Positions 30,431 through 37,188 of a DNA stretch of 37,188 nucleotides are shown here, piece after piece. Location: positions 1 through 37,188 of IMG/VR virus record IMGVR_UViG_3300021956_000004. One strand, written 5' to 3'. Under the pieces are notes generated by a model that ran no database searches, was not told where the DNA came from, and saw only the letters and a list, made by a program, of their open reading frames with translations. How positions within the stretch are numbered: the first letter of the stretch is position 1; each line of letters opens with the position of its first letter. This DNA is from a virus. The translations under genes and the position numbers were made by a program.

Positions 30431-32690
30431 ATGTCTCGACTAGTCGGCGCAGGTCCGACTTTGCGACGTCCACCATATCAGGCGCGCAAAATATATGCTT
30501 TTTGGTGTCATAGTCGCGCGACTTCAAGCGGCCCATGTCCACCCAGCCGGCCTCCTTAAGCGCATGCAATAAAGCGGGCTGTACCACCTTCACGCCCTGG
30601 GGCGCCATGCCCTGCAGGCGGTCGCATATGGTGTGGAAGGGCGATCCGATGACACCACGGGCAAAGTCACCGGCACGGCGGCGCATTTGATCGACTAAGA
30701 ACGACTCGGCCGAGCTCATGCCGTGCTCGACCATGATGGCCTTGGCCTCTGTCATTGGCGGCGGCGCGTTGGGATTCCACGCCGACACGTCACGCGTGTG
30801 CAAGTAATGCGCGACTGCTTCAAAGCCTCCCCTGTGTTGATACCAGTTCCACAAGCTCACCGCCTGAGCCTCTGGTAGTTTAGACGCCTCGGCCCACACG
30901 CAAAACCAGCGGCGATCTTCTGAGGGAATCGATATGGCCACGCGCTCATTAGAAAATGCGACGACGAACACGCGATTGAGCGCCATGTATGGGTGCAAGC
31001 CCTTGCGATTAATTGGCAACATTTCAGGCGGCGCGGCGATGATGGGCTTTAGCACGTTCTCTAATGCGCGTCTGTCTTTTGCTTCTGCTTGGCGAAGCTC
31101 TGCGATTTCCATCACTTCGCACTCGAGCGCGTAGCCCCATTGGCTGGTTAAGTCTTCATTTTTGACCAGCGAGCAATTGGTCTTGGCCTTGCCTCCGATG
31201 GCCCAAAAAAACGGCGCGAATAATGTGTCCTTGCCTGAGCCATGATTGCCGCCCATAAGGATCGCGTGGTTAATCTTATGCGTTGGGAATTGCACTTTAT
31301 GAGCAAGCGCGTTCAACAAGTGCTCGCGCTCAAAATCAATCGGAACCATGCGCTCGACGTGTTTAAGCCAGAGCGATACATCGCCTGCAACGGGCTCCGG
31401 CCGCGCATCGCGCCAGCGATTGCCGTATACGAAACCATCGCGCGCCACTAAGATCGACTCGCCTGCGGCGTAGGTTATGCCGACCAGCGCCTTCGCGCCC
31501 TTGGCCTGTCTGTTCTCATCAAAGCTGATCGACGCCTCGACTTTGCGTTTGGTGTGCAATGACGTGCACCCGATGTGGCGAAACAAAGCATTGAAAGTGC
31601 CGCGCGACAGTTCGCGTCTGTCTTGCATGTCAAAGTAGGCGTCGTCGTCTTGAATGTAGGCGAAGCGGTCCCACCACTCTGCCTTTTCGATCCTGCCGAG
31701 CTCCTTGCGCTCGACCTCTGCAATAACACGCGCGGCCTCGTCTGGGTATTTCTCTGTAGGTGATAGCTTGGACAATGCCAAGTCCATCGCCTGCGCCAGC
31801 AACTCATCACGCAGGCCAGGGGTGTGTGCTGGCCCGCCGTTGTCTGCAACCCATGTCAAAAACGATTTGGAATCAAAGTCAACGCAATGCGAGTGCAGGC
31901 AACAGTACGCACGGTTGGCTGGCATGTAGCGGCCCTCTGGGTTGCCGTCGGTATGCTCTGCGTTGTTTGGGCAGACGATCCCCGCCCAGCCCTCTTGGTT
32001 GGGCCTGCTGAGTAACATGCCCTGCTCTGACAACCACGCCATGACGTCGTCTGCGCCGTCGTCTGATAGGCGAATTGGGCGCAGGGTGAGACTGTCGGCC
32101 TCTGCTGGCACGACACCCAGCGCGTCGCATATGTCTGTCAATGTGTATTCGCGCTCAGGATGGAACTCAACTAGTCGAGCGGCAAAGCTATCGCGCCCAG
32201 GCTTTAGGTTGACCGAGCCAGGCAAACGAAAATTGCGAACTGCGTTGCACGCACCAGGGTCGGTAAACCCTGCGTCTGCAATCGCGCGAATGGCGGCGCT
32301 GAACTCGCCCTTGGTCGGCTGATCGCTGAACGCATAGCCCCATTGGAACGAACCCTCGGATGTCTCCATGATCCACGTCGGGGCTAATGGTGGCGTCTTG
32401 GACTTGGTGCCAATGTCGTCGAGCATCATCACAAGGATGTACTCGCAGTTATCAGCGCGAGCGGATACGTGGCCGTCTGTGAAGCGGTCAATAATGAACG
32501 ACGCCGTGTTGCCGTACCATGCTTGCCCTGCCTTGACACCTTTGCTGGGCAAGTACGCTGGCCATGTGCACTTGACTGCGCCGTCTGCGTGCAATTGAAT
32601 CTGGCCGTCTTTCAACTGTGGTTTTTGTCTCACAATTAGCGCGGTCTCACCTTCAGGGGCTAATTTTGTGATAAATTCTAGAAATTCCAA
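30429..32690 (-). CDS. Primase-helicase (superfamily 3-type ATPase, primase-like N-terminus)
   Basis: The 753-residue protein starts with TTG at 32690, supported by AAAGGAG seven bases before it. The N-terminal third (YILVMMLDDIGTK, then WIMETSEGSFQWGY) resembles RepB-type/archaeo-eukaryotic primases with paired Asp. A Cys/His region (VCPNNAEH ... YCCLHSHC) could bind zinc. The C-terminal half has GGNHGSGKDT with Lys487, the Walker A of phage DUF5906/D5-like helicases, and FVVAFSNER. It would unwind DNA and prime synthesis for the neighbouring polymerase. Confidence 0.88.
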   Translation of the reverse strand: MEFLEFITKLAPEGETALIVRQKPQLKDGQIQLHADGAVKCTWPAYLPSKGVKAGQAWYGNTASFIIDRFTDGHVSARADNCEYILVMMLDDIGTKSKTPPLAPTWIMETSEGSFQWGYAFSDQPTKGEFSAAIRAIADAGFTDPGACNAVRNFRLPGSVNLKPGRDSFAARLVEFHPEREYTLTDICDALGVVPAEADSLTLRPIRLSDDGADDVMAWLSEQGMLLSRPNQEGWAGIVCPNNAEHTDGNPEGRYMPANRAYCCLHSHCVDFDSKSFLTWVADNGGPAHTPGLRDELLAQAMDLALSKLSPTEKYPDEAARVIAEVERKELGRIEKAEWWDRFAYIQDDDAYFDMQDRRELSRGTFNALFRHIGCTSLHTKRKVEASISFDENRQAKGAKALVGITYAAGESILVARDGFVYGNRWRDARPEPVAGDVSLWLKHVERMVPIDFEREHLLNALAHKVQFPTHKINHAILMGGNHGSGKDTLFAPFFWAIGGKAKTNCSLVKNEDLTSQWGYALECEVMEIAELRQAEAKDRRALENVLKPIIAAPPEMLPINRKGLHPYMALNRVFVVAFSNERVAISIPSEDRRWFCVWAEASKLPEAQAVSLWNWYQHRGGFEAVAHYLHTRDVSAWNPNAPPPMTEAKAIMVEHGMSSAESFLVDQMRRRAGDFARGVIGSPFHTICDRLQGMAPQGVKVVQPALLHALKEAGWVDMGRLKSRDYDTKKHIFCAPDMVDVAKSDLRRLVET

Positions 32691-32707
32691 ACTGATTCTC
32701 CTTTAAG

Positions 32708-32727
32708 AGCCCGCCTGCCAGCGGGCT
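32708..32727. other. Intercistronic hairpin between polymerase and primase genes
   Basis: AGCCCGC and GCGGGCT form a perfect 7-bp stem with a 6-nt loop. The T run (32727-32731) follows on the plus strand, although both flanking genes are on the minus strand. It may stop antisense transcription, and in the sense direction modulates the polymerase-primase boundary. Confidence 0.6.
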
Positions 32728-32729
32728 TT

Positions 32730-34703
32730 TTACTTACCGTACCTAGACATAATCGCCACCTCAGCGCCAAGAGGTAAACCCTCGGCCCATGCAGGTGGCG
32801 AGCACATCACACGTTCTAATTCGCCCGCCATTTCTTCTGGTCGGTCGGTCTCTAAAACTATCTCATCATGCACATGCAGCACCACGTCATCGAGTTGGCG
32901 TAGCGCGTAACGCAACAGATCATTGGCGGTGGCCTGCGTGATGTTCTCACACGCCAGCCCTTTCCAAAGCCTAGCCCGTGGCCACTCTTTTGCGTCTGCT
33001 GCCGGCTTCCATGCCGCCTTGGCGTAAGTCACGCCGTCGGTCTCCAGCTTGGCAAACGGATAGCAGAGCACACGCCCAGAGGGCAGAGCGTACCAAAGGT
33101 GCTGGCCATCATACATATAGGTAACCCGCCCCACACTGAACTCATGGCCTTTATTTCGCATAGCGCGGGTGTATGCCTCTTCGAGTTTCTGCCAGTAGGG
33201 TACCGACCACGGATTAGCCCTGCGCCATGCGTCCACCATGCGCTTGGCGTCTGACTCAGGCAAAAGCACGCCATAGACGCGGCCCATAGCGGCGAAGGCA
33301 CCAATACCACCGGCAAAGCCACACGCAAGCTCTTGGACCTTGCCGATCTGACGCTGGCGGTCGTCTACTGCATCGACTGCCACGCCAAAGGTGGCCGACG
33401 CGTTGACCTTGTAGACGTCCTCACCCTTAGCAAATATGGCCAGCTTGGCCTCGCCTGCTGGGCAGTTTGAGAGCCACGGATTAGCGCGCGCCTCAATAGA
33501 CGACCAATCAGCGACGACTAGGTGTTTTCCCTTAGCAGGAATTAATGCGGGCCTGAGCATTCCTTTAAGGACATCAGTAACACGCTTTCCAAATTTTGGA
33601 ACAATTGAATGACCTCGGACCATTGCAGTTCTAACGTCTTCGGGCGATTTGGCACATTTCCTAGTGAAATTATGAACTTGGGCTCCGTAGCTGCTGGCAC
33701 GACCCGTGGCAGACCCTCCAGCGAATACGAAGGCACCGCGCACCCTGTGATCTTCGACGTCTGCGAGGCTTGCAAGGCGGCTGAACTTCGCAACTGAAGA
33801 CGCCCATAGATCATCCGCGCATTGGATGACCTCGGCAACAGCGGGCGGTATCTCATCGGGGTCCTCCATCGCAAGCAGGTTAGCCCGCACGGTCTTGTCA
33901 ATCGAGTATTTTTTCTCGCCGTCCTTGTACGACTCCATCAGCTTCAAAGCCTGCGGGCCTACTCGATCAATCACCCACTGACGCATTTTAGGCGACCGGA
34001 CGCTGGTGATGGCGCCTTCTGTGACTTCAGCCACGATTTGCTCAATTTCGGTCAGCTCGTCGCTGGCGAACTTAACAGCGGCTTGGCATAAGGGCACATC
34101 GACCAACACGCCGCGGTCGTTGATACGCTCGTTGACGTGATAGTCGGCCAACTCGTCATCGCTCAACGGGCGCAGGGCTTGGCTGATCGAGCGCATGGCG
34201 CGCACGTCCTGCTCGCAATATTGGATCATCTCGGCCATAAGGTCGGCGTCGTTGCGGAAAGTGCCGTCTGGTTTGGGGATGCTAAGTAAGCGGATCAACT
34301 GCGAACCGCGATGGTCTTTTTTCATAGACGCGCCGGCAAAGCGGCCAACGTCCTCAAGTGAGCCAGGCGCGCAATTGGCGCGGCCCTGTGCTGCGGTGCA
34401 ATAAAACTGTTCCAGATCAAAATTAATCTGCAAAACGTACCAAAAAATTAAACGCTCAAAAGCGGCGTTGTGGGCGTAGATTAGTCCTTTGTGCTGGGCT
34501 ACAGCCGCAGGAAAAGGATCGGTGGGCAACCATGTTTGCACATCACCATCGCCAAAGGCGTAAGACATGCACAGCACTTCGGTGCTCGCGTCTTGCGCGT
34601 AGTTGTAAACGCCCGCGACTTTTAGGTCGCAGGCGCTACGGGTCTCAAAGTCTAGCCAAAGCATATATAGGCGGGGGTCTCGATTTAGTTGTTTTATATA
34701 CAT
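32730..34703 (-). CDS. DNA polymerase, family A, with 3'-5' exonuclease domain
   Basis: The 657-residue protein has a proofreading domain with LDFET (Asp18, Glu20), AHNAAFE (78-83) and YCEQDV. It is followed by polymerase motifs: A VADWSSIEAR with Asp399, B RQIGKVQELACGFAGG (the Lys-containing fingers helix in a phage variant), and C HVHDE with Asp613-Glu614. There is no 5'-3' exonuclease domain, as usual in phages. No clear ribosome site precedes ATG 34703; an internal ATG at 34664 would still keep Asp18-Glu20. It is the replicative polymerase. Confidence 0.93.
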   Translation of the reverse strand: MYIKQLNRDPRLYMLWLDFETRSACDLKVAGVYNYAQDASTEVLCMSYAFGDGDVQTWLPTDPFPAAVAQHKGLIYAHNAAFERLIFWYVLQINFDLEQFYCTAAQGRANCAPGSLEDVGRFAGASMKKDHRGSQLIRLLSIPKPDGTFRNDADLMAEMIQYCEQDVRAMRSISQALRPLSDDELADYHVNERINDRGVLVDVPLCQAAVKFASDELTEIEQIVAEVTEGAITSVRSPKMRQWVIDRVGPQALKLMESYKDGEKKYSIDKTVRANLLAMEDPDEIPPAVAEVIQCADDLWASSVAKFSRLASLADVEDHRVRGAFVFAGGSATGRASSYGAQVHNFTRKCAKSPEDVRTAMVRGHSIVPKFGKRVTDVLKGMLRPALIPAKGKHLVVADWSSIEARANPWLSNCPAGEAKLAIFAKGEDVYKVNASATFGVAVDAVDDRQRQIGKVQELACGFAGGIGAFAAMGRVYGVLLPESDAKRMVDAWRRANPWSVPYWQKLEEAYTRAMRNKGHEFSVGRVTYMYDGQHLWYALPSGRVLCYPFAKLETDGVTYAKAAWKPAADAKEWPRARLWKGLACENITQATANDLLRYALRQLDDVVLHVHDEIVLETDRPEEMAGELERVMCSPPAWAEGLPLGAEVAIMSRYGK

Positions 34704-34715
34704 TTACATGCATAC

Positions 34716-34744
34716 GTGTATAGGAAAGCCAGAAAACTATACAC
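34716..34744. promoter_or_regulatory. Inverted repeat before the polymerase gene
   Basis: GTGTATAG (34716-34723) and CTATACAC (34737-34744) are perfect 8-bp arms with a 13-nt spacer in the 81-bp gap between the upstream gene and the polymerase start. It may be an operator, or an mRNA hairpin near the start of the polymerase gene, which lacks a visible ribosome site. Confidence 0.5.
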
Positions 34745-34784
34745 ATGACATCCTCGAATGCTGACTTAACAACCCCCTATTTAC

Positions 34785-35423
34785 TTAGGCGGAGCGACGG
34801 CGACGACCAACGGGCGCAGGCGCTTCGACAGCTTCGGGGGCGGGCTCAGGCTCGCCGTCCATGCTGACCCATTCCACAACCTCAAAGACAGGCGTATAAA
34901 TCTTGCCGTAAGACTTGTGGGCGTAGTGGTCTTTCTTTAGACGCACGATTGCCACAGGCTTAGACTGATCTTTTTCTACCTGCTCTGCCAAGGCCACGGC
35001 CAAGGTTTGAACTGCACGCTTACCGCCTACTGACGTAGTGGTGAAACGCGCTTCCATGCCTTTGTCTTCGCCGCTGATGCACTTTAAAGACATACCGACT
35101 TGGGTTTCCCAACCCTTCTTGGCGCCTGGAGGCGCTTCGTCGAGCTCAGGCAATGGCTGGCTTACGCTCGCCATCTTCTCGGCCAATACTTCACCATCGC
35201 CCCAAGCAATAAAGCCGTGGACAAAAGAAAAAGGATTGATGGCCCAAGTCGAATCTTCTTCAACTTCGGTTTGATCCGCGCCAAAGACCCAGTGGCCAGT
35301 CTTATCCATTTTCAGGATGACTGTGCCGGCGGGGCCGACATCGGCTTGAATCGCGCGCAAAGCGGATGACAGGGTGGAGACTGCTGGCAAGCCAGCTTGA
35401 GAGAACGCTACTAGATTGGACAT
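34785..35423 (-). CDS. Putative single-stranded DNA-binding or replication accessory protein
   Basis: A 212-residue protein with an N-terminal AFSQAGLPAVSTLSSALRA, an apparent beta-rich core (TVILKMDKTGHWVFGADQ, NPFSFVHGFIAWGDGEV, VGMSLKCISGEDKG) and a Pro/Ala/Glu linker ending in RRRR. Similar proteins lie between RecB-like nuclease and DNA polymerase genes in other phages and are often suggested to be SSB or T7 gp2.5-like. Unlike classic SSB it ends basic, not acidic. Function inferred from place. Confidence 0.6.
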   Translation of the reverse strand: MSNLVAFSQAGLPAVSTLSSALRAIQADVGPAGTVILKMDKTGHWVFGADQTEVEEDSTWAINPFSFVHGFIAWGDGEVLAEKMASVSQPLPELDEAPPGAKKGWETQVGMSLKCISGEDKGMEARFTTTSVGGKRAVQTLAVALAEQVEKDQSKPVAIVRLKKDHYAHKSYGKIYTPVFEVVEWVSMDGEPEPAPEAVEAPAPVGRRRRSA

Positions 35424-35434
35424 TTCTGTTTCCT

Positions 35435-36562
35435 TTACATGATTTTAGAAAGGGCTGCAGTTAACTGCTTCCCGATTTGAACAACTTCGGGGCGCGGATC
35501 ATCCGCGCTGGCCAAAGTGTTACCTGAACTAACGGCGACGACTAAATCGTCTGGTAGGCCGAGCTTGCGCTTTTTGAGCACCTTCTCGGCCTTCGCAGGG
35601 GAGATCACAGACGACTCCATCACTTCAGATTCTGTAAGACCGAAAGCAAACAAAGCCACTTTGGCTTTCTCTTCATCGGTCCATTGACGGATGGCACGTT
35701 TGGCCACCAGTTTGTAATCGGGCAGCTTAGCACCAGAGTCAAGCATTTGGAGCGCAAGCGCGCGTAGATCAGTGATCCACTGCTCCAGCATATCAGCATT
35801 TTTAAGGTACGCACTGATTGTCGGCGCGTCCAAATTGTCAATGCTGGTCTTCAATGCGCGGTCTACGGCACCTGTCATTTGAGGGCAGATTGGCTTGGCA
35901 GCACACCAGCGGCAATGATCGCCTGTTTGCAGTTTAGCGTCTGGCTTTTGAGCTTCTTTGACAGCGTTAACTAATTGTTTCTCAAACTCAGCAATGCGCT
36001 TAGGTGTGGTCACCCAGCGCTTAACTGCGGGCGGCTGAACGATCACCATCTCAATCTCATCGACGCCTTCAAACGCCCACTTGGCCGCTTCGGTACGCAT
36101 AGACGCGGCGGCGTAGAACATGAGCTGTGGATTCTCTTCTACATCAACAGCGACACCATCACCAAACTTCCAATCCAAAACAATTGCGCGGTTGCCGATA
36201 CGCCCAATGAGGTCAGTGCTCCCGAATACGTCAGGCAACAGATCGCCAAAGCCAACGCGAGTTTCAGCTTCAATTTCCATCTCCTTATTTGGGTCTAGCT
36301 CATCAAGCGCGGCCAAGGCAGGCTTGAGTTTGGTATCGATCAATTCTTGCGTGAGCACTTGGTCTTCGTACTTGGTGCCTAGATAGTGCTCTGGTGGGTT
36401 GTCTGTCATCACGATCTCAGCGATGACGTTGTGAAGTAGCGTGCCTTCGTCAGCGTATTTGTTGCTGGGCTTAGGCGGCATCTTTTGTACCAAGACTACA
36501 GAGCCTGGGCAGTTGATGACGCGCTTGGCGGTCGAGCCGCCGACGATATTACTGTGTTGCAT
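35435..36562 (-). CDS. DUF2800 / PD-(D/E)XK nuclease with probable Fe-S cluster
   Basis: The 375-residue protein matches phage DUF2800 proteins. STAKRVINCPGS has Cys18, GSTDLIGRIGNRAIVLDWKFG has Asp117, Asp130 and Lys132, and QLMFYAAA has Gln146 and Tyr150. GDHCRWCAAKPICP has Cys217, Cys220 and Cys226. One early and three late Cys round a RecB-like nuclease core is the arrangement of AddB/Cas4-type iron-sulphur nucleases. It probably degrades or resects DNA in phage recombination. It overlaps a small upstream gene by 14 nt. Confidence 0.85.
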   Translation of the reverse strand: MQHSNIVGGSTAKRVINCPGSVVLVQKMPPKPSNKYADEGTLLHNVIAEIVMTDNPPEHYLGTKYEDQVLTQELIDTKLKPALAALDELDPNKEMEIEAETRVGFGDLLPDVFGSTDLIGRIGNRAIVLDWKFGDGVAVDVEENPQLMFYAAASMRTEAAKWAFEGVDEIEMVIVQPPAVKRWVTTPKRIAEFEKQLVNAVKEAQKPDAKLQTGDHCRWCAAKPICPQMTGAVDRALKTSIDNLDAPTISAYLKNADMLEQWITDLRALALQMLDSGAKLPDYKLVAKRAIRQWTDEEKAKVALFAFGLTESEVMESSVISPAKAEKVLKKRKLGLPDDLVVAVSSGNTLASADDPRPEVVQIGKQLTAALSKIM

Positions 36563-36707
36563 CTTTAATTTCCTCGTTAGTGAATGTGAATGTTTTACTG
36601 TAGCTGTAGTTATCGAACTCTACTGTATTGAACTGATTGGGGAATGTACGTTGCGCCCATTCAAGCAGGATTTTCTCTGCTTCGGCTTGCGTCATCATTA
36701 ACTTCAT
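36549..36707 (-). CDS. 52-residue first gene of the replication block
   Basis: ATG 36707 follows a strong AAGGAG, and the frame runs 52 codons into the start of the DUF2800 gene. The product is acidic and aromatic (EAEKILLEWAQRTFPNQFNTVEFDNYSYSKTF). No family recognised. Its good ribosome site and place at the head of the operon support it. Confidence 0.75.
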   Translation of the reverse strand: MKLMMTQAEAEKILLEWAQRTFPNQFNTVEFDNYSYSKTFTFTNEEIKDATQ

Positions 36708-36776
36708 TTGACTCTCCTTTAGTTGATTGAGACTGAACTATATCACAAAAAATAAAAGTGTGCTAAACTTTCGGAC
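36708..36776. promoter_or_regulatory. Short divergent promoter region
   Basis: Sixty-nine AT-rich bases separate the leftward replication block from the rightward VRR-NUC gene. On the minus strand TATAGT and on the plus strand TAAACT are possible -10 elements, but neither has a good -35 at 17 bp. No inverted repeat of note is seen. Promoters here are inferred mostly from the divergent gene order. Confidence 0.45.
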
Positions 36777-37058
36777 ATGAAAGAAAAAATAGTTGAAAAT
36801 CATTTCGTATGGGCTGTGGAGCGCATAGGCGGCAAGACATGGAAGTTCACGTCACCAGGGCGCAAAGGCGTCGCTGACAGGATTGCATGTTTACCCGATG
36901 GCGCTACATGGTTTGTGGAGTTGAAAACAAAAGGAGGCAGATTGTCTGAGCTGCAAAAAATGTTTATGTCAGACATGGCGCTATTGAAACAAAACTATGT
37001 GTGTTTATGGACTAAGGAGCAAATAGATGAGTGGATTAAAAGTGTTAGTGGCGTGTGA
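36777..37058 (+). CDS. VRR-NUC domain nuclease
   Basis: The 93-residue protein is a stand-alone VRR-NUC nuclease: FTSPGRKGVADRIA with Asp34, then WFVELKTKGGRLSELQ with Glu48, Lys50 and Gln60, the PD-(D/E)XK-type catalytic set. Phage versions are small Holliday-junction or flap nucleases that act in replication or recombination. It leads the operon and overlaps the methyltransferase-like gene by 32 nt; the SNF2 helicase is next, and such nuclease-helicase neighbours are common in phages. Confidence 0.92.
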   Translation: MKEKIVENHFVWAVERIGGKTWKFTSPGRKGVADRIACLPDGATWFVELKTKGGRLSELQKMFMSDMALLKQNYVCLWTKEQIDEWIKSVSGV

Positions 37059-37188
37059 ATTTTCAGGGACTGTCAGAGAAGCGTTTGCTAAACGCGGGCA
37101 TGACGCATGGTCTTGTGATTTAGAACCTACAGATGTGCCTGGTAATCATTATCAAGGGTCAGTGTTGGACATATTAGATAGGGGGGGG
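37027..37188 (+). CDS. C5-cytosine methyltransferase-like protein, 5' part
   Basis: ATG 37027 starts the frame that leaves the window at 37188 and continues at the left end (to 586) once the 127-bp overlap is merged. The first residues (GLKVLVACEFSGTVREAF) hold the S-adenosylmethionine-binding motif I. The start lies within the nuclease gene, so translation is coupled. See the left-end entry for the rest. Confidence 0.75.
   Translation, partial: MSGLKVLVACEFSGTVREAFAKRGHDAWSCDLEPTDVPGNHYQGSVLDILDRGG
37062..37188. repeat. Terminal direct repeat, right copy
   Basis: Exact copy of 1-127. Merging the two gives a 37,061-bp circle in which the coding frame of the methyltransferase-like gene is continuous. 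Confidence 0.93.

Noticed and set aside
32708-32731. Terminator of the polymerase gene
   Set aside because: The T run lies on the plus strand while the flanking genes are on the minus strand, so it was listed only as a hairpin.
1-37188. Diversity-generating retroelement, tRNA genes, integrase or lysogeny module
   Set aside because: No reverse transcriptase, tRNA cloverleaf, recombinase catalytic motif or CI/Cro-like pair was seen on either strand.

Overview
The window is a complete or nearly complete genome of a tailed phage of podovirus type, assembled as a circle. Its first 127 bases recur exactly as its last 127 bases (1-127 = 37062-37188), so the unique circle is 37,061 bp. One gene, a small C5-methyltransferase-like protein, is cut by the window ends. 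The head and tail genes are of the Salmonella phage P22 type: portal, scaffold, P22-like coat, gp4-like adaptor, gp10-like DNA-stabilisation protein, ejection-type proteins. I see no integrase, excisionase, CI/Cro-type repressor, tRNA or phage RNA polymerase, so a virulent lifestyle that uses host RNA polymerase is the simplest reading. The host cannot be fixed from the sequence. The families of small early proteins and the mixed GC content would fit a freshwater betaproteobacterium, but that is a guess.

There are four transcription blocks. (1) Rightward, 36777 through the circle junction to 4718: VRR-NUC nuclease, C5-MTase-like protein and SNF2-type helicase, translationally coupled, then about a dozen tiny overlapping early genes, including a zinc ribbon resembling the NrdR N-terminus and an HNH endonuclease. 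(2) Leftward late block, 26721 to 4715: terminase small and large subunits, three small basic proteins, portal, DUF5856-like protein, small fibre-like and glycine-rich proteins, scaffold, coat, surface proteins, gp4-like and gp10-like tail proteins, a cupin-SET protein, three ejection-type proteins, tail fibre, small membrane proteins, holin candidate and GH19 endolysin. (3) Rightward, 27478-30386: a GC-rich, GGCC-rich block of small genes of mostly unknown function behind a strong sigma70-like promoter with an embedded dyad, ending at a good terminator. (4) Leftward replication block, 36707-30429: small protein, DUF2800/PD-(D/E)XK nuclease, possible ssDNA-binding protein, family A DNA polymerase, TTG-started primase-helicase.

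The two divergent control regions are 26722-27477 and 36708-36776. The larger one (755 bp, no convincing gene) carries eleven copies of a 9-bp element, seven of them exactly TTGTCCACA. That looks like a DnaA-box or iteron array and is the best origin candidate. Other points of interest are the SET domain encoded among virion genes, repeated hairpin-plus-leader cassettes before early genes, hairpins around the coat and scaffold genes, and several very small membrane peptides.
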